DNA of 47,302 bases. Source: Mesorhizobium silamurunense (GTDB taxonomy: Bacteria > Pseudomonadota > Alphaproteobacteria > Rhizobiales > Rhizobiaceae). Where the stretch lies: the NCBI RefSeq assembly GCF_014843825.1, contig NZ_JHQR01000073.1, positions 1 to 47,302 of the forward strand, in the 5' to 3' direction. A model generated the notes under the pieces. The model had not been told where the DNA came from and ran no database searches. It saw nothing but the letters and a program-made list of their open reading frames with translations. Made by a program: the position numbers and the translations under genes. The stretch's first letter is position 1. Each line of letters opens with the position of its first letter. Positions 33,959 through 42,548 of the stretch are shown one piece after another.

Positions 33959-34954
33959 CTATTCCGCCGGTGCGCCGGCGACGTCCCGGCGCGCGGCCTC
34001 TATCATCCGGCGCCGGGCGCGGAACACGCCCCATTGCTGGTCGACCAGCACGCCAATCAGGATCACCCCGCCCATCACCGCGAAGTTGAGCGATGAAGGG
34101 ATGCCGAGCAGATTGACCAGGTTCTGCAGTTCCTGCAGCAGCACCGTGCCGAGGATGACGCCCACAAGCGAACCCTCGCCGCCGCGCAGCGAGAAGCCGC
34201 CGAGCACCGCCGCGGCGATGGCGTAGAGCTCGTAGAACTGGCCGTGGCTGGCCGGCGAGATCGAGCGTGTGTACATGGCGAAATAGATCGCCGACAGCGC
34301 CGTCAGCACGCCGCAGATGACATAGGCCGCGATCACCACGCGCCCGGTGCGGATGCCCGAATATTTCGCCGCTTCCTCGTTCTTGCCGATGGCGTAGAGG
34401 TAGCGCCCGAACACCGAGCGGTGCAGCACCACCCACATGACGATGGCGATCACGATCAGCGCGATAAAGCTGTTTGGCAAGCCGCCGGAGCGACCCGCAG
34501 TCAGATATTCGAGCGTTGGAAAATTCTGCCCGAAGGCGAAACCGGCGGTGCCGTCGGCGGTGTAGAAGCGCGCTACGCCGCGATAGATCAACAGGCCGCA
34601 GAGCGTCACCACGAAAGGCTGCAATTTCAGCCGCGTGATCAGCCAGCCATGCACGAAGCCGATGATGGCGCCGAGCACGATGATCAGCACGAAGGCCAGC
34701 GGCCAATCCATCTCGCGCACGGCGATGAAGTCGATGAACAGCGTGCCGAGCAGCGCCACCAGCGAACCGACCGAAAGCTCGATGCCGCCGGTGATGATGA
34801 CGAAGGCTTGGCCGATCGAAAGGATGCCGAATAGCGCGACCAGGTTGGAGGTGTTGGCGAGATTGATCGTCGATAGGAAGCGCGGGTTGATTGCCGTCAC
34901 CACCGCGCCGACCACCAGGATGAGGACCAGCAGGCCGAGATCTTTCTTGCTCAT
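33959..34954 (-). CDS. Sugar ABC transporter permease (RbsC type), second importer
   Basis: The 331-residue inner membrane protein of the BPD_transp_2 family has about eight to ten hydrophobic spans. Its conserved loops are FVIITGGIELSVGSLVAL (about residues 51-68) and AAAVLGGFSLRGGEGSLVGV (about 248-267). Its ATG overlaps the ATPase stop as ATGA. It ends two bases after the convergent phnN stop. The sugar is not known; it works with the ATPase and binding protein upstream on this strand. Confidence 0.92.
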   Translation of the reverse strand: MSKKDLGLLVLILVVGAVVTAINPRFLSTINLANTSNLVALFGILSIGQAFVIITGGIELSVGSLVALLGTLFIDFIAVREMDWPLAFVLIIVLGAIIGFVHGWLITRLKLQPFVVTLCGLLIYRGVARFYTADGTAGFAFGQNFPTLEYLTAGRSGGLPNSFIALIVIAIVMWVVLHRSVFGRYLYAIGKNEEAAKYSGIRTGRVVIAAYVICGVLTALSAIYFAMYTRSISPASHGQFYELYAIAAAVLGGFSLRGGEGSLVGVILGTVLLQELQNLVNLLGIPSSLNFAVMGGVILIGVLVDQQWGVFRARRRMIEAARRDVAGAPAE

Positions 34955-36525
34955 TGCGCTCCTCCAGCGGCATGCGCCAGCTTCGGCTTCTTGCCCACCG
35001 CCAGCAAAAGCACGTTCTCCTGGCTGAAATCGTCCCGGTCGAGAATGCCTGAGATCTGCCCCTCATGCATGACCGCGATACGGTCCGAGACGCCGATCAC
35101 CTCTTCCATGTCGCTGGAGATCATCAGCACCGCGACGCCGGCGTCGGCCAGCGCTCGCATCAGCCCGTAGATCTCGGCCTTGGCGCCGATGTCGATGCCG
35201 CGCGTCGGTTCGTCGAGGATCATCACCTTGGGGTTCATCGCCAGCCATTTGGCCAAAACCACCTTCTGTTGGTTGCCGCCCGAGAGCGTGCCGGTGCGGG
35301 TCAGGACCGACGGCGCCTTGATGCCGAGGTCCTTCTTCTGCTTCTCGGCGGTGGCGATCTCGGCGCCGGTCGAGACCAGCGAGCGCTTCGCATGCGCCGG
35401 CAAATTGGGCAACGAAATGTTTTCAGCAATCGAGAGGTCGAGCAGGATGCCGGTGAGCTTGCGGTCCTCAGGCACGAGGAAGATGCCGCTCGCCACAGCG
35501 TCGGCGGCGGATCGGACATTGAGCGTCTTGCCCTCCAGCGTGACGCTGCCGCCGAGGCGTTCGTCGATGCCGAACAGCACGCGCGCAAGTTCTGTGCGCC
35601 CCGAGCCCACCAGCCCGGCAAGGCCGAGGATCTCGCCGCGCCGGACTTCGAGATCGACCGGGCGGTCGGGATAGGCGCTAGTGCGCACCGCATCCGCCGA
35701 GAGCGCGACGCGCCCCGGCGCGCGCCCCGCTTCCGAGGCCTTCTCGCGCTCCTTCAGCATGCGTCCGATCATCAGCTTGACCATCTGGTCGTGATTGATC
35801 TGGTCCTTCGGCAGCGTGCCGGCGAGCATGCCGTCGCGCAGCACCACGACGCGGTCGGCGACGCGCTCGACCTCGTGCAGGCGGTGCGAGATGAAGATGA
35901 CGCTGATGCCTTCCGCCTTCAGCCCCTTGATCACGTCGAGGAGCTTTTCGGTCTCGGCGATCGGCAGGCTGGAAGTCGGCTCGTCGAGGATAACCAGCCG
36001 CGCCCTGATCGACAGCGCCTTGGCGATCTCGACCATCTGCTGCTGGGCGAGCGAGAGCGATGCGACCGGCGCGTCGGCCGAGAAATTGGCGCCGACGCGC
36101 TTCAAGAGTGGGGCCACCATCTCGCGCAATTTCGCGCGGTCGACCAGCCTCAGCGGCCCGGCCTTCAGCGGCTCGCGGCCGAAGAAGATGTTGGCGGCGA
36201 CATCGAGGTTTTCGAAGAGATTGAGCTCCTGATGCACGAAGGCAATGCCGGAGCCGATACTGCCCTCGACCGTCAGCCCCTCGTGCGCGACGCCATCGAC
36301 GGTGACCGTGCCGCTGTCCGGTCGCGTCACGCCGCCGAGGATCTTCATCAGGGTCGATTTGCCGGCGCCGTTTTCGCCGACCAGGCCGATCACCTCGCCC
36401 GGCCTGACCTCCATGGAGAACCCGTCCAGCGCCACGACGCCGGGATAGGTCTTGCGCACGGCCTCGAGGCTCAGGAACGGAGCGGTCGTCGATTGAGCGA
36501 AGGATGTCTCGGAGTAATTCATCAC
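34951..36525 (-). CDS. Sugar ABC transporter ATPase, double domain (RbsA type)
   Basis: The 524-residue protein has two fused nucleotide-binding domains. The first has a full Walker A (GENGAGKST, about residues 54-62), signature LSLAQQQMVEIAKAL and Walker B LVILDEPTSSLP. The second has the degenerate Walker A GLVGSGRTEL, signature LSGGNQQKVVLAKWL and Walker B MILDEPTRGIDIG, as usual for the ribose-type group. The N-terminal signature lacks the usual GG. Starts at 36525 or the next codon (MMNYSE) are equivalent. Confidence 0.92.
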   Translation of the reverse strand: MMNYSETSFAQSTTAPFLSLEAVRKTYPGVVALDGFSMEVRPGEVIGLVGENGAGKSTLMKILGGVTRPDSGTVTVDGVAHEGLTVEGSIGSGIAFVHQELNLFENLDVAANIFFGREPLKAGPLRLVDRAKLREMVAPLLKRVGANFSADAPVASLSLAQQQMVEIAKALSIRARLVILDEPTSSLPIAETEKLLDVIKGLKAEGISVIFISHRLHEVERVADRVVVLRDGMLAGTLPKDQINHDQMVKLMIGRMLKEREKASEAGRAPGRVALSADAVRTSAYPDRPVDLEVRRGEILGLAGLVGSGRTELARVLFGIDERLGGSVTLEGKTLNVRSAADAVASGIFLVPEDRKLTGILLDLSIAENISLPNLPAHAKRSLVSTGAEIATAEKQKKDLGIKAPSVLTRTGTLSGGNQQKVVLAKWLAMNPKVMILDEPTRGIDIGAKAEIYGLMRALADAGVAVLMISSDMEEVIGVSDRIAVMHEGQISGILDRDDFSQENVLLLAVGKKPKLAHAAGGAQ

Positions 36526-36553
36526 GCCTGATAGCAGCCGGTGGGCTACAGAC

Positions 36554-36614
36554 TGACGGGCTAGCCAAGGCCCGTCAATACGGACGCCGGCTCAAGGCGG
36601 ACCTTGAGCCGGCG
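36554..36614 (-). terminator. Two stem-loops between binding-protein and ATPase genes
   Basis: On the minus strand, after the binding-protein stop, a 13-base perfect stem (36585-36597 with 36602-36614, loop of 4) is followed by an 8-base stem (36554-36561 with 36570-36577, TGACGGGC arms). No T-run follows, so these look like message-stabilising or partial-termination structures that favour high levels of the binding protein. Confidence 0.65.
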
Positions 36615-36628
36615 CAACTGTTTATCGA

Positions 36629-37591
36629 TTATTTGCCGGCCATCGCCTTCAGGTTCGCGGCGTAGGCGTCGACGTCGTCCTTGCCGATGATCTTGGTCGG
36701 CACGATGATCAGACCGTTCTCCGGAATGCCCGACTTGTCGCCCTTGAGGTAGGAGGCCATCAGCTTCATGCCCTGATAGGCCCATTCGAACGGCTGCTGC
36801 ACGACGGTCGCTGCAACGGTGCCTTCCTTGACGCCGCCCAGCGTGATCGGATCATCGTCGAAGCCGACGACGGTGATCTGGCCGAGCTTGCCGGCGTCGC
36901 GCAGCGCTTCGTAGATGCGCGGCGTGTTGTAGGAGTAGAAGCCAACCATGCAGGTGATGTCGGGGCTGGCGACCAGCGCGTCCTCGACATTCTTCTTGGC
37001 GCGCGCCTGGTCGATGTCGTCGCCGCGCACGTCGACCAGCTCGATCTTGCTGCCGGCGAGCCCGTCCTTCATGCCCTGGATGCGCTCCTTAGCGTTGTCG
37101 GCGCCGAGCAGGCCGACGAAGCCGAGGCACTTGCCGCCGTCGGGCATCGCCTTCTTGGCGATCTCGGCCGCCTGCTTGCCGGCGTCGACGTTGGACGAGC
37201 CGATATAGGCGACGCGCTTGGTCTGCGGGGCATCGCTGTCGGTGGTGAACAGTGCTGTCTCGGATGCGATCTTGTTCAGCCCGTCGGTCGAGGTCTTGGG
37301 GTCGACGGCGGACACCATGATGCCCTTGACGCCGGCCGTCACCAGATCGTCCATCAGCCGCTGCTGGATGGCGACCGACGATTGCTCCGGATATTTGAGC
37401 TCGAGAGTATAGTCGGGCAGTTCGCCCTGCGCTTTCTTCACGCCGGCTTCCGCCGCTTTCCAGAAGTCGGACGCGCCGTTGACGACGAAGGCAAGCGTCG
37501 GCTTGTCGTCGGCGCGAGCGATCGCGCTCGCCGACAGGCCGAGCAACAGGGCCGCCGCGGCGACCGATGCGTTACGGATCACAGATTTCAT
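36629..37591 (-). CDS. Sugar ABC transporter substrate-binding protein, second importer
   Basis: This is a 320-residue RbsB-type periplasmic protein. Its signal peptide (MKSVIRNASVAAAALLLGLS, ending ASAIARA before DDKPTLAFV) is cleaved near residue 27. The mature protein shows FVVNGASDFWKAAEAGVKKA, GVKGIMVSAVDPKT and ITVVGFDDDPITLGGVKEG. The ATG at 37591 is chosen over a TTG two codons upstream because GGGAGG lies 6 bases before it. The gene heads the operon, which is divergent from a LacI regulator 600 bases away. A ligand such as fructose, ribose or a polyol cannot be settled from sequence. Confidence 0.9.
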   Translation of the reverse strand: MKSVIRNASVAAAALLLGLSASAIARADDKPTLAFVVNGASDFWKAAEAGVKKAQGELPDYTLELKYPEQSSVAIQQRLMDDLVTAGVKGIMVSAVDPKTSTDGLNKIASETALFTTDSDAPQTKRVAYIGSSNVDAGKQAAEIAKKAMPDGGKCLGFVGLLGADNAKERIQGMKDGLAGSKIELVDVRGDDIDQARAKKNVEDALVASPDITCMVGFYSYNTPRIYEALRDAGKLGQITVVGFDDDPITLGGVKEGTVAATVVQQPFEWAYQGMKLMASYLKGDKSGIPENGLIIVPTKIIGKDDVDAYAANLKAMAGK

Positions 37592-38194
37592 ATTCAACCT
37601 CCCTTTTGAAACTCATCGCTGATGTCTCGGCTGCGGCCTGGACGCCCTCCTCCTCAAGGGGCTTGCCCAAGGTCTGGCAACTTAAGAACGGCGCCAATCC
37701 AGCCGCGACCAAGACACTAGACACAGATTTGGCGTTCGTAAATAGTCCGATTTGTCTGACATTTTCGTGAAAACGAGGCTGCCCTTCCGGCGACATTCCC
37801 TCCGTCTGGCGCACGCTCGCTCCACTGCCGCTATTGGCCGGAAGGCTCCAGCCAAGTTGCGAACGAGTTGACAGTAGAACGCTTACCGATATTAGTAAAG
37901 AGTATTAGTTATGGCACCCAGGCGCGCATTTTCACGGGGGTGCGAAGAGACAAGCCGCTAGTTGGCAGGGGAGGAATGGCAGCGGCGGTCATCATGCCAA
38001 ATCTGGCGGGATCGTCAGCTTCGCTGACCTTTTTCAGCTTGTTTCGTCGACAGGTGGGATGTGGCTGGCGCCGAAGGTGTCGGATATGATAATAGTTATA
38101 ACCAAGGCGCGATTCCCATAAATACGCCGCGCCGGAGCATCTTGCCGTTGCCGCCGGCCTTTGCTTAACAGCCGGCAGGGTTTGGGAAACGACC
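37592..38194. other. 603-base divergent regulatory region
   Basis: There is no convincing protein gene between the divergent binding-protein and LacI genes. It contains AT-rich islands that stand out from the GC-rich surroundings: a direct repeat TATTAGT (37890-37896 and 37903-37909), and ATAA-TAG-TTAT (palindromic) near 38089-38099 close to a TATGAT box (38085-38090). These are plausible sites for the LacI-type regulator. A 37-codon frame (ATG after GGGGAGG near 37972) could be a small protein, but nothing else supports it. Confidence 0.55.
37902..38034 (+). ncRNA. Candidate small RNA
   Basis: A promoter-like pair, TTGACA (37868-37873) and TATTAG (37890-37895) with 16 bases between, lies upstream. 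About 130 bases later comes a Rho-independent terminator: GTCAGC-TTC-GCTGAC (38014-38028) and TTTTT (38030-38034). The transcript would be about 130 bases and includes GGGGAGGAATG, which could pair with C-rich loops or act as a ribosome site. It could instead be an early-terminated leader of the LacI gene 160 bases downstream. Confidence 0.35.
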
Positions 38195-39310
38195 ATGAGT
38201 GAACCGACGGAATTGCGCGATCCTCCGGAAACGTCCAGGCGCCGCAAGCCGTCCGCCAAGCCCAAGGGCCGTGTCACCATGACCGACATCGCGCGCGCGG
38301 CCGGCTGCTCGCAGGCGACGGTCTCCTTCGTGCTCAACAATTCGCCGGGCATCAGGCTGTCGCAGCAGACGCGCGACCGGGTGATCGAGGCCGCCAGAGC
38401 GCTCGGCTATTCGCCGCCAGTCTTCTCCGCCCTGCGCCCGCCGGTGATGCCTTTCGAAGGGCTGGATGGCATCATCGGCTTTGCCGTAGATCAGCTCGCC
38501 ACCAGCCCCGAGGCGGTGGTCGCCATCGAGGGCGCGCGCCAGGCCTCGTGGAACGCAGGCAACGTTCTCCTGGTGGCGCAGACCATGGGCGATGCCGAGA
38601 TGGAGCCGCGCGCTATTTCAGCGCTGACGCGAGGCGGCATCTCGGCGCTGATCTACATGACCATCTTCACCCGCGAGATCACGGCGCCCGAGTTTCTCTA
38701 CAGTCTCGATATCCCGGTCATTCTGCTCAACTGCTACACCGCCGACTATGCTTTCCCGGCCGTGGTGCCCTCAGAGATCGCGGGCGGCCAGAGCTCCACC
38801 CGGCATCTGATCAGCCATGGCCACCGCCGCATCGCCACCATCACCGGCGAGCCCTGGATGCAGGCGGCGCAAGACCGGTTGAAAGGCTATCGCCGCGCGC
38901 TCGCCACCGCCGACATCCCCTTCGATCCGGAGCTGGTGGTCGAGGGCGACTGGTCGGCCAGCGCCGGCTATGCCGCGACCGTCAAGTTGCTTGCCCTGAA
39001 GGACCGCCCGACCGCGATCTTCTGCCAGAACGACCGCACCGCGATCGGCTGCTACGAGGCGCTGAAGGAAGCCGGCCTGCACATCCCGCAGGACATTTCC
39101 GTGGTCGGCTATGACGACGAGGAGATCGCCCGCCACCTCTTCCCGCCGCTGACCACGTCGATCCTGCCGCATCTGGCCATGGGCCACTGGGCGATCGAGC
39201 AGCTGGAGACGCCGCCGACTCCAGGTCACGGCCGCTACCCCATTACCAAGCTGGAATGCCCGCTGGTGGAGCGGGAGAGCGTGGGGAGCGTGCCCGCACA
39301 ATTCCGGTGA
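38195..39310 (+). CDS. LacI-family transcriptional regulator
   Basis: The 371-residue protein has a Lys/Arg/Pro-rich N-terminal extension of about 27 residues, longer than usual. The LacI helix-turn-helix VTMTDIARAAGCSQATVSFVL (from about residue 27) and the sugar-binding sensor domain follow (GIISALIYMTIF-type and VVGYDDEEIARHLFPPLTTS segments). A start at the internal ATG (38279) would give the standard length. It is divergent from the second sugar importer, its most likely target. Confidence 0.9.
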   Translation: MSEPTELRDPPETSRRRKPSAKPKGRVTMTDIARAAGCSQATVSFVLNNSPGIRLSQQTRDRVIEAARALGYSPPVFSALRPPVMPFEGLDGIIGFAVDQLATSPEAVVAIEGARQASWNAGNVLLVAQTMGDAEMEPRAISALTRGGISALIYMTIFTREITAPEFLYSLDIPVILLNCYTADYAFPAVVPSEIAGGQSSTRHLISHGHRRIATITGEPWMQAAQDRLKGYRRALATADIPFDPELVVEGDWSASAGYAATVKLLALKDRPTAIFCQNDRTAIGCYEALKEAGLHIPQDISVVGYDDEEIARHLFPPLTTSILPHLAMGHWAIEQLETPPTPGHGRYPITKLECPLVERESVGSVPAQFR

Positions 39311-39375
39311 CCGGGCCCTGAGCAGGCCTATGCTGGGTGGGCGTATGCCCCTTCCTCGACACAGGAAAGACGCTC

Positions 39376-40454
39376 ATGTGGCCGAACCGCCGTCTCTGCG
39401 ATCTGCTGAAGATCGAGCATCCCATCATCCAGGCTCCGATGGCCGGCTCGGCAACGCCGGAACTCGCCGCGGCGGTGAGCAATGCCGGCGGGTTGGGATC
39501 GCTCGGCTGCGCGTCGATGCTGCCGGACGGCCTGCGCAACGTTGCACGCCAGATGCGCGTCTCGACCGAGCGTTCGTTCAATCTCAATTTCTTCGTCTAC
39601 CCGAAACCCAGCACCAGCGATGCCGTATTGGCGCGGGCCATCGACAGATTGCGGCTATACTACAGGGAGCTTTCCCTCGGCGAGCCGCCGGCAAGGCTTC
39701 CGCCGATCGGGCCGGGTTTCGACGACGAAAAGCTTGACCTGGTGCTCGAGATCCGCCCGCCGGTCGTGAGCTTCCATTTCGGTATACCGGACGGGCCAAG
39801 GTCGCCAGGCTGAAGCAGGCTGGGATCGTGATCATCAGCACCGCGACGAACGTCGCCGAGGCGCGCAAGCTTGCCGACTGTGGAGCCGATGCTGTCATTG
39901 CCCAGGGATGGGAGGCTGGAGGCCACCGCGGCTCTCACGTCCCGAGCGGTCCGGGTGACGGCGTAGGAACGATGGCGCTGGTTCCCCAAATCGTCGACGC
40001 CGTCAAGCTCCCGATCATTGCCGCGGGAGGCATTGCCGACGGCCGAGGCATAGCGGCTGCTTTCGCTCTTGGCGCCAGCGGCGTGCAGATCGGCACCGGC
40101 TTTCTGTCCTGCGACGAAGCCGGCACGGACGCACCGCGCCGCGCCCTGATCCGCTCCGCGACGGATACGGACACGATGGTCACCGATGCTTTCTCGGGCC
40201 GTGCCGCGCGGGCGAAACGCACGCGCTACGCCCTGGAGATGGAGGAGAGCCGGACGCCCCTTCCGGATTTCCCGCAAATGTACGCTCTAACCGCTCCGCT
40301 CGGCGATGCCGATCATGCAAGGTTAGATTTCGCGTTTCATCTCTACGGACAGGCGGCAGCGTTGAACCGAGAGCTTCCTGCGGGAGAGCTGATGCATGCG
40401 CTTGTCGCCGAGGCGAAGGGGATATTCGATACGCTCTCGGCGTCATCGGCGTGA
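39376..40454 (+). pseudogene. Nitronate monooxygenase-family gene with a frameshift
   Basis: Two frames together encode one NMO (2-nitropropane dioxygenase-like) flavoprotein. The first (39376-39813) starts MWPNRRLCDLLKIEHPIIQA with the APMAGSATPELAAAVSNAGG flavin motif. The second (from about 39792 to 40454) continues with VIISTATNVAEARKLADCGA, QGWEAGGHRGSH (catalytic His region) and PIIAAGGIADGRGIAAAFAL. The break is at 39790-39796, GACGGGCC, where one missing C (GAC CGG GCC) would restore a 359-residue protein. Both halves look well conserved, so the mutation is recent or a sequencing error. The family oxidises nitronates with FMN and O2. A GTG at 39337 is an alternative start. Confidence 0.85.
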
Positions 40455-40637
40455 AGACATCCGTTCGCAAAAACCCACCGCTAAGCTGGAATGTCTGCGA
40501 CCGCGTGACGACCGTGAAGTCGTCCACATAAGCGCTGGTCCGCGCCGCGGTATCCTCACTGCCGGCGACGCCGATTGCGTGCGCCTATGCAGCGCTTGCG
40601 TCGAGGTTTAGCTTGAGCTCATCAATGGGAGGTTCCG

Positions 40638-41438
40638 ATGGCGTCGATCTTTACCGTTCACGAAGCGTCCGGCTATGAGCAGCTCATGGGGCGCTGGAGC
40701 CGCAGGCTGGCGCCCAAGTTCATCGACTTCGCTGGCGTGGCCGGCGGCGAAAAGATCCTCGACGTCGGCTGCGGCACCGGCAGCCTGACCTTCGAGCTGG
40801 TGAAATCCGCCGATCTTGCCGAGATCCAGGCCATCGACTTCTCGCCGGTCTTCGTCCAGGCGGCGAAGGAGCGCAACACCGATCCGCGCATCACCTTCCA
40901 GCAGGCCGACGCCACGGCGCTGCCTTTCGCGGACGACATGTTCGACCGTGCACTGGCGCTGCTGGTGCTTCACTTCGTGCCGGACACCGGCAAGGCGGTG
41001 GCCGAGATGCGCCGCGTGGTGCGGCCGGGCGGCGTGGTCGCGGCCGTGGTGTGGGATCATCTCGGCGGCATGCCGGGCATGCGCATGATGATCGACACGG
41101 TGGCGGCGCTGAGCGAAAGCGGCCGCCAGATGCGCAATCGCTACTGCTTTCAGCCGATGATGCAGCCCGGCGAGATGAAGCGGACGTTTGTCGAACAAGG
41201 GCTGGCCGACGTCACCGAGACCGAGCTGATGATCCGGATGGATTATGAGAATTTCAACGATTACTGGGCGCCGATCGGTGCCGGCGAAGGGCCGCTCGGC
41301 AAATACATGACCACGCTCGACGCGGCCGAGCGGCAGCGCGTCGAAGCTGCCGTCCGCGACGCCTATCAGGCCGGCCGTTCCGACGGCCCGAGGTCGTTCG
41401 CCAATGTCGCCTGGGCCTGCCGGGGGATTGTGCCCTGA
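40638..41438 (+). CDS. SAM-dependent methyltransferase (class I, UbiE-like)
   Basis: The 266-residue cytoplasmic protein has the class I methyltransferase motifs: EKILDVGCGTGSLTFELV (about residues 38-55, SAM binding), IDFSPVFVQAA, ITFQQADATALPFADDMFD near 93-111 and a post-II motif MRRVVRPGGVVAAVVWD. The substrate is unknown. GGGAGG is 5 bases before the ATG. The 183 bases upstream and 135 bases downstream hold no gene I can support. Confidence 0.87.
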   Translation: MASIFTVHEASGYEQLMGRWSRRLAPKFIDFAGVAGGEKILDVGCGTGSLTFELVKSADLAEIQAIDFSPVFVQAAKERNTDPRITFQQADATALPFADDMFDRALALLVLHFVPDTGKAVAEMRRVVRPGGVVAAVVWDHLGGMPGMRMMIDTVAALSESGRQMRNRYCFQPMMQPGEMKRTFVEQGLADVTETELMIRMDYENFNDYWAPIGAGEGPLGKYMTTLDAAERQRVEAAVRDAYQAGRSDGPRSFANVAWACRGIVP

Positions 41439-41573
41439 TTTTTTAGCGCGATCTGAGCTGAGCGCGCACCGCATCGCGAACGCTGCGGAAGCTGGGAATC
41501 CGATAAGCGCAAGTAGCCTGATGAGCCGCGGGCGGCCCGGCGGCCCGTCGCCGAGCGCTTTGCATCCCCCCCT

Positions 41574-42512
41574 TCAAGCCAGATTGATGGCGACGTTGCG
41601 CAGCAACGCCACGGATTTGCGCATGCCCTCCATCGGCGACAGCATCATGTCCTCGTGCTCGATGGAGAGCACGTCGTCGTAGCCGACCTGCTTCAGCGCG
41701 GTGCAGAACTGCCGCCACCAGGTCTCGCCATGGCCGTAGCCCAACGTGATGTAGTTCCAGGCCCGTTCCGCATAGTGGTCTGGCGGACGCGCATCGAGCA
41801 CACCGTCGATGGCCGCCGGTATCGGTTCGATGCGCGTATCCTTGGCGTGGACATAGTAGATTGCCGAGCCAAGCTTGCGCACGGCGGCAATAGGGTCGGC
41901 GCCCATCCAGAGCGGATGGCTCGGATCATAGTTCGCGCCGACCGTTTCGCCGACGGCCTCGCGCAGCCTGAACAACATCTGGACATTGTAGACGGCCTGA
42001 TGGCCGTGCAGTTCCAGGCAAAGCTTCCTAATGCCGAGATTGTTCGAAAACTTCACCAGATCGCGCCAGTAGGGAATGATGCAATCGTCCCACTGGTAGC
42101 GCAGGATGTCGGCGCATTCGGGCGGCCAGTCGGTGATGATCCAGTTGGGGTTGGCATCGCCCGGGCCGCCGGGCAACCCGGACATCATCACCACGCGATC
42201 GATCCCCATCAGGCTCGCAAGCCGGATCGTATCCTCGGTCACCTGATGGTGCTGCTTGCCTTGCGGCCCTGGATGCAGCGGATTGCCGGAGCAGTTGAGC
42301 GCTACGATCGTCAGCCCGTGATCCCTGACCTTGGCTGCGAATTCCGTGCGCGTGGAAGCACTGTCCAGCATCGCCTGCAGATCGATGTGCGGCGCCGACG
42401 ACCAGTTGCCGCAGGCGAACTCCAGCGTCTCCAGGCCAAGCTCGACCGAGGCACGCAGCATCTCGTCAAAGGAAAGGTTGCCCAGGCTGTCGGTGATCAT
42501 GCCAATCTTCAT
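41574..42512 (-). CDS. Sugar phosphate isomerase/epimerase family protein (IolE/IolI-like)
   Basis: This is a 312-residue xylose-isomerase-like TIM barrel (AP endonuclease family 2). Seen are MKIGMITDSLGNLSFDEMLR, CLELHGHQAVYNVQ (metal-binding Glu/His, about residue 165), GANYDPSHPLWMGADP near 192-207, YYVHAKDTRI near 218 and LSIEHEDMMLSPMEGM near 280-295. Such proteins isomerise or dehydrate keto-sugars and keto-inositols. It is the last gene of the minus-strand importer operon, 36 bases after the IolG-like gene, so it likely acts on that enzyme's product. Confidence 0.87.
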   Translation of the reverse strand: MKIGMITDSLGNLSFDEMLRASVELGLETLEFACGNWSSAPHIDLQAMLDSASTRTEFAAKVRDHGLTIVALNCSGNPLHPGPQGKQHHQVTEDTIRLASLMGIDRVVMMSGLPGGPGDANPNWIITDWPPECADILRYQWDDCIIPYWRDLVKFSNNLGIRKLCLELHGHQAVYNVQMLFRLREAVGETVGANYDPSHPLWMGADPIAAVRKLGSAIYYVHAKDTRIEPIPAAIDGVLDARPPDHYAERAWNYITLGYGHGETWWRQFCTALKQVGYDDVLSIEHEDMMLSPMEGMRKSVALLRNVAINLA

Positions 42513-42548
42513 GGGGAAGGCTCCTGGTCCTCAATGGAAACCGTTCAG

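Noticed and set aside
33102..35066. A 654-residue open frame on the minus strand
   Set aside because: It overlaps phnM and phnN on the other strand and the permease in another frame, and its translation is Arg/His-rich with no domain.
37868..38089. A 73-codon frame in the divergent LacI region
   Set aside because: Its first part coincides with the promoter-like boxes, there is no ribosome site at its start, and the translation resembles no protein. Only a shorter internal frame after GGGGAGG remains possible.
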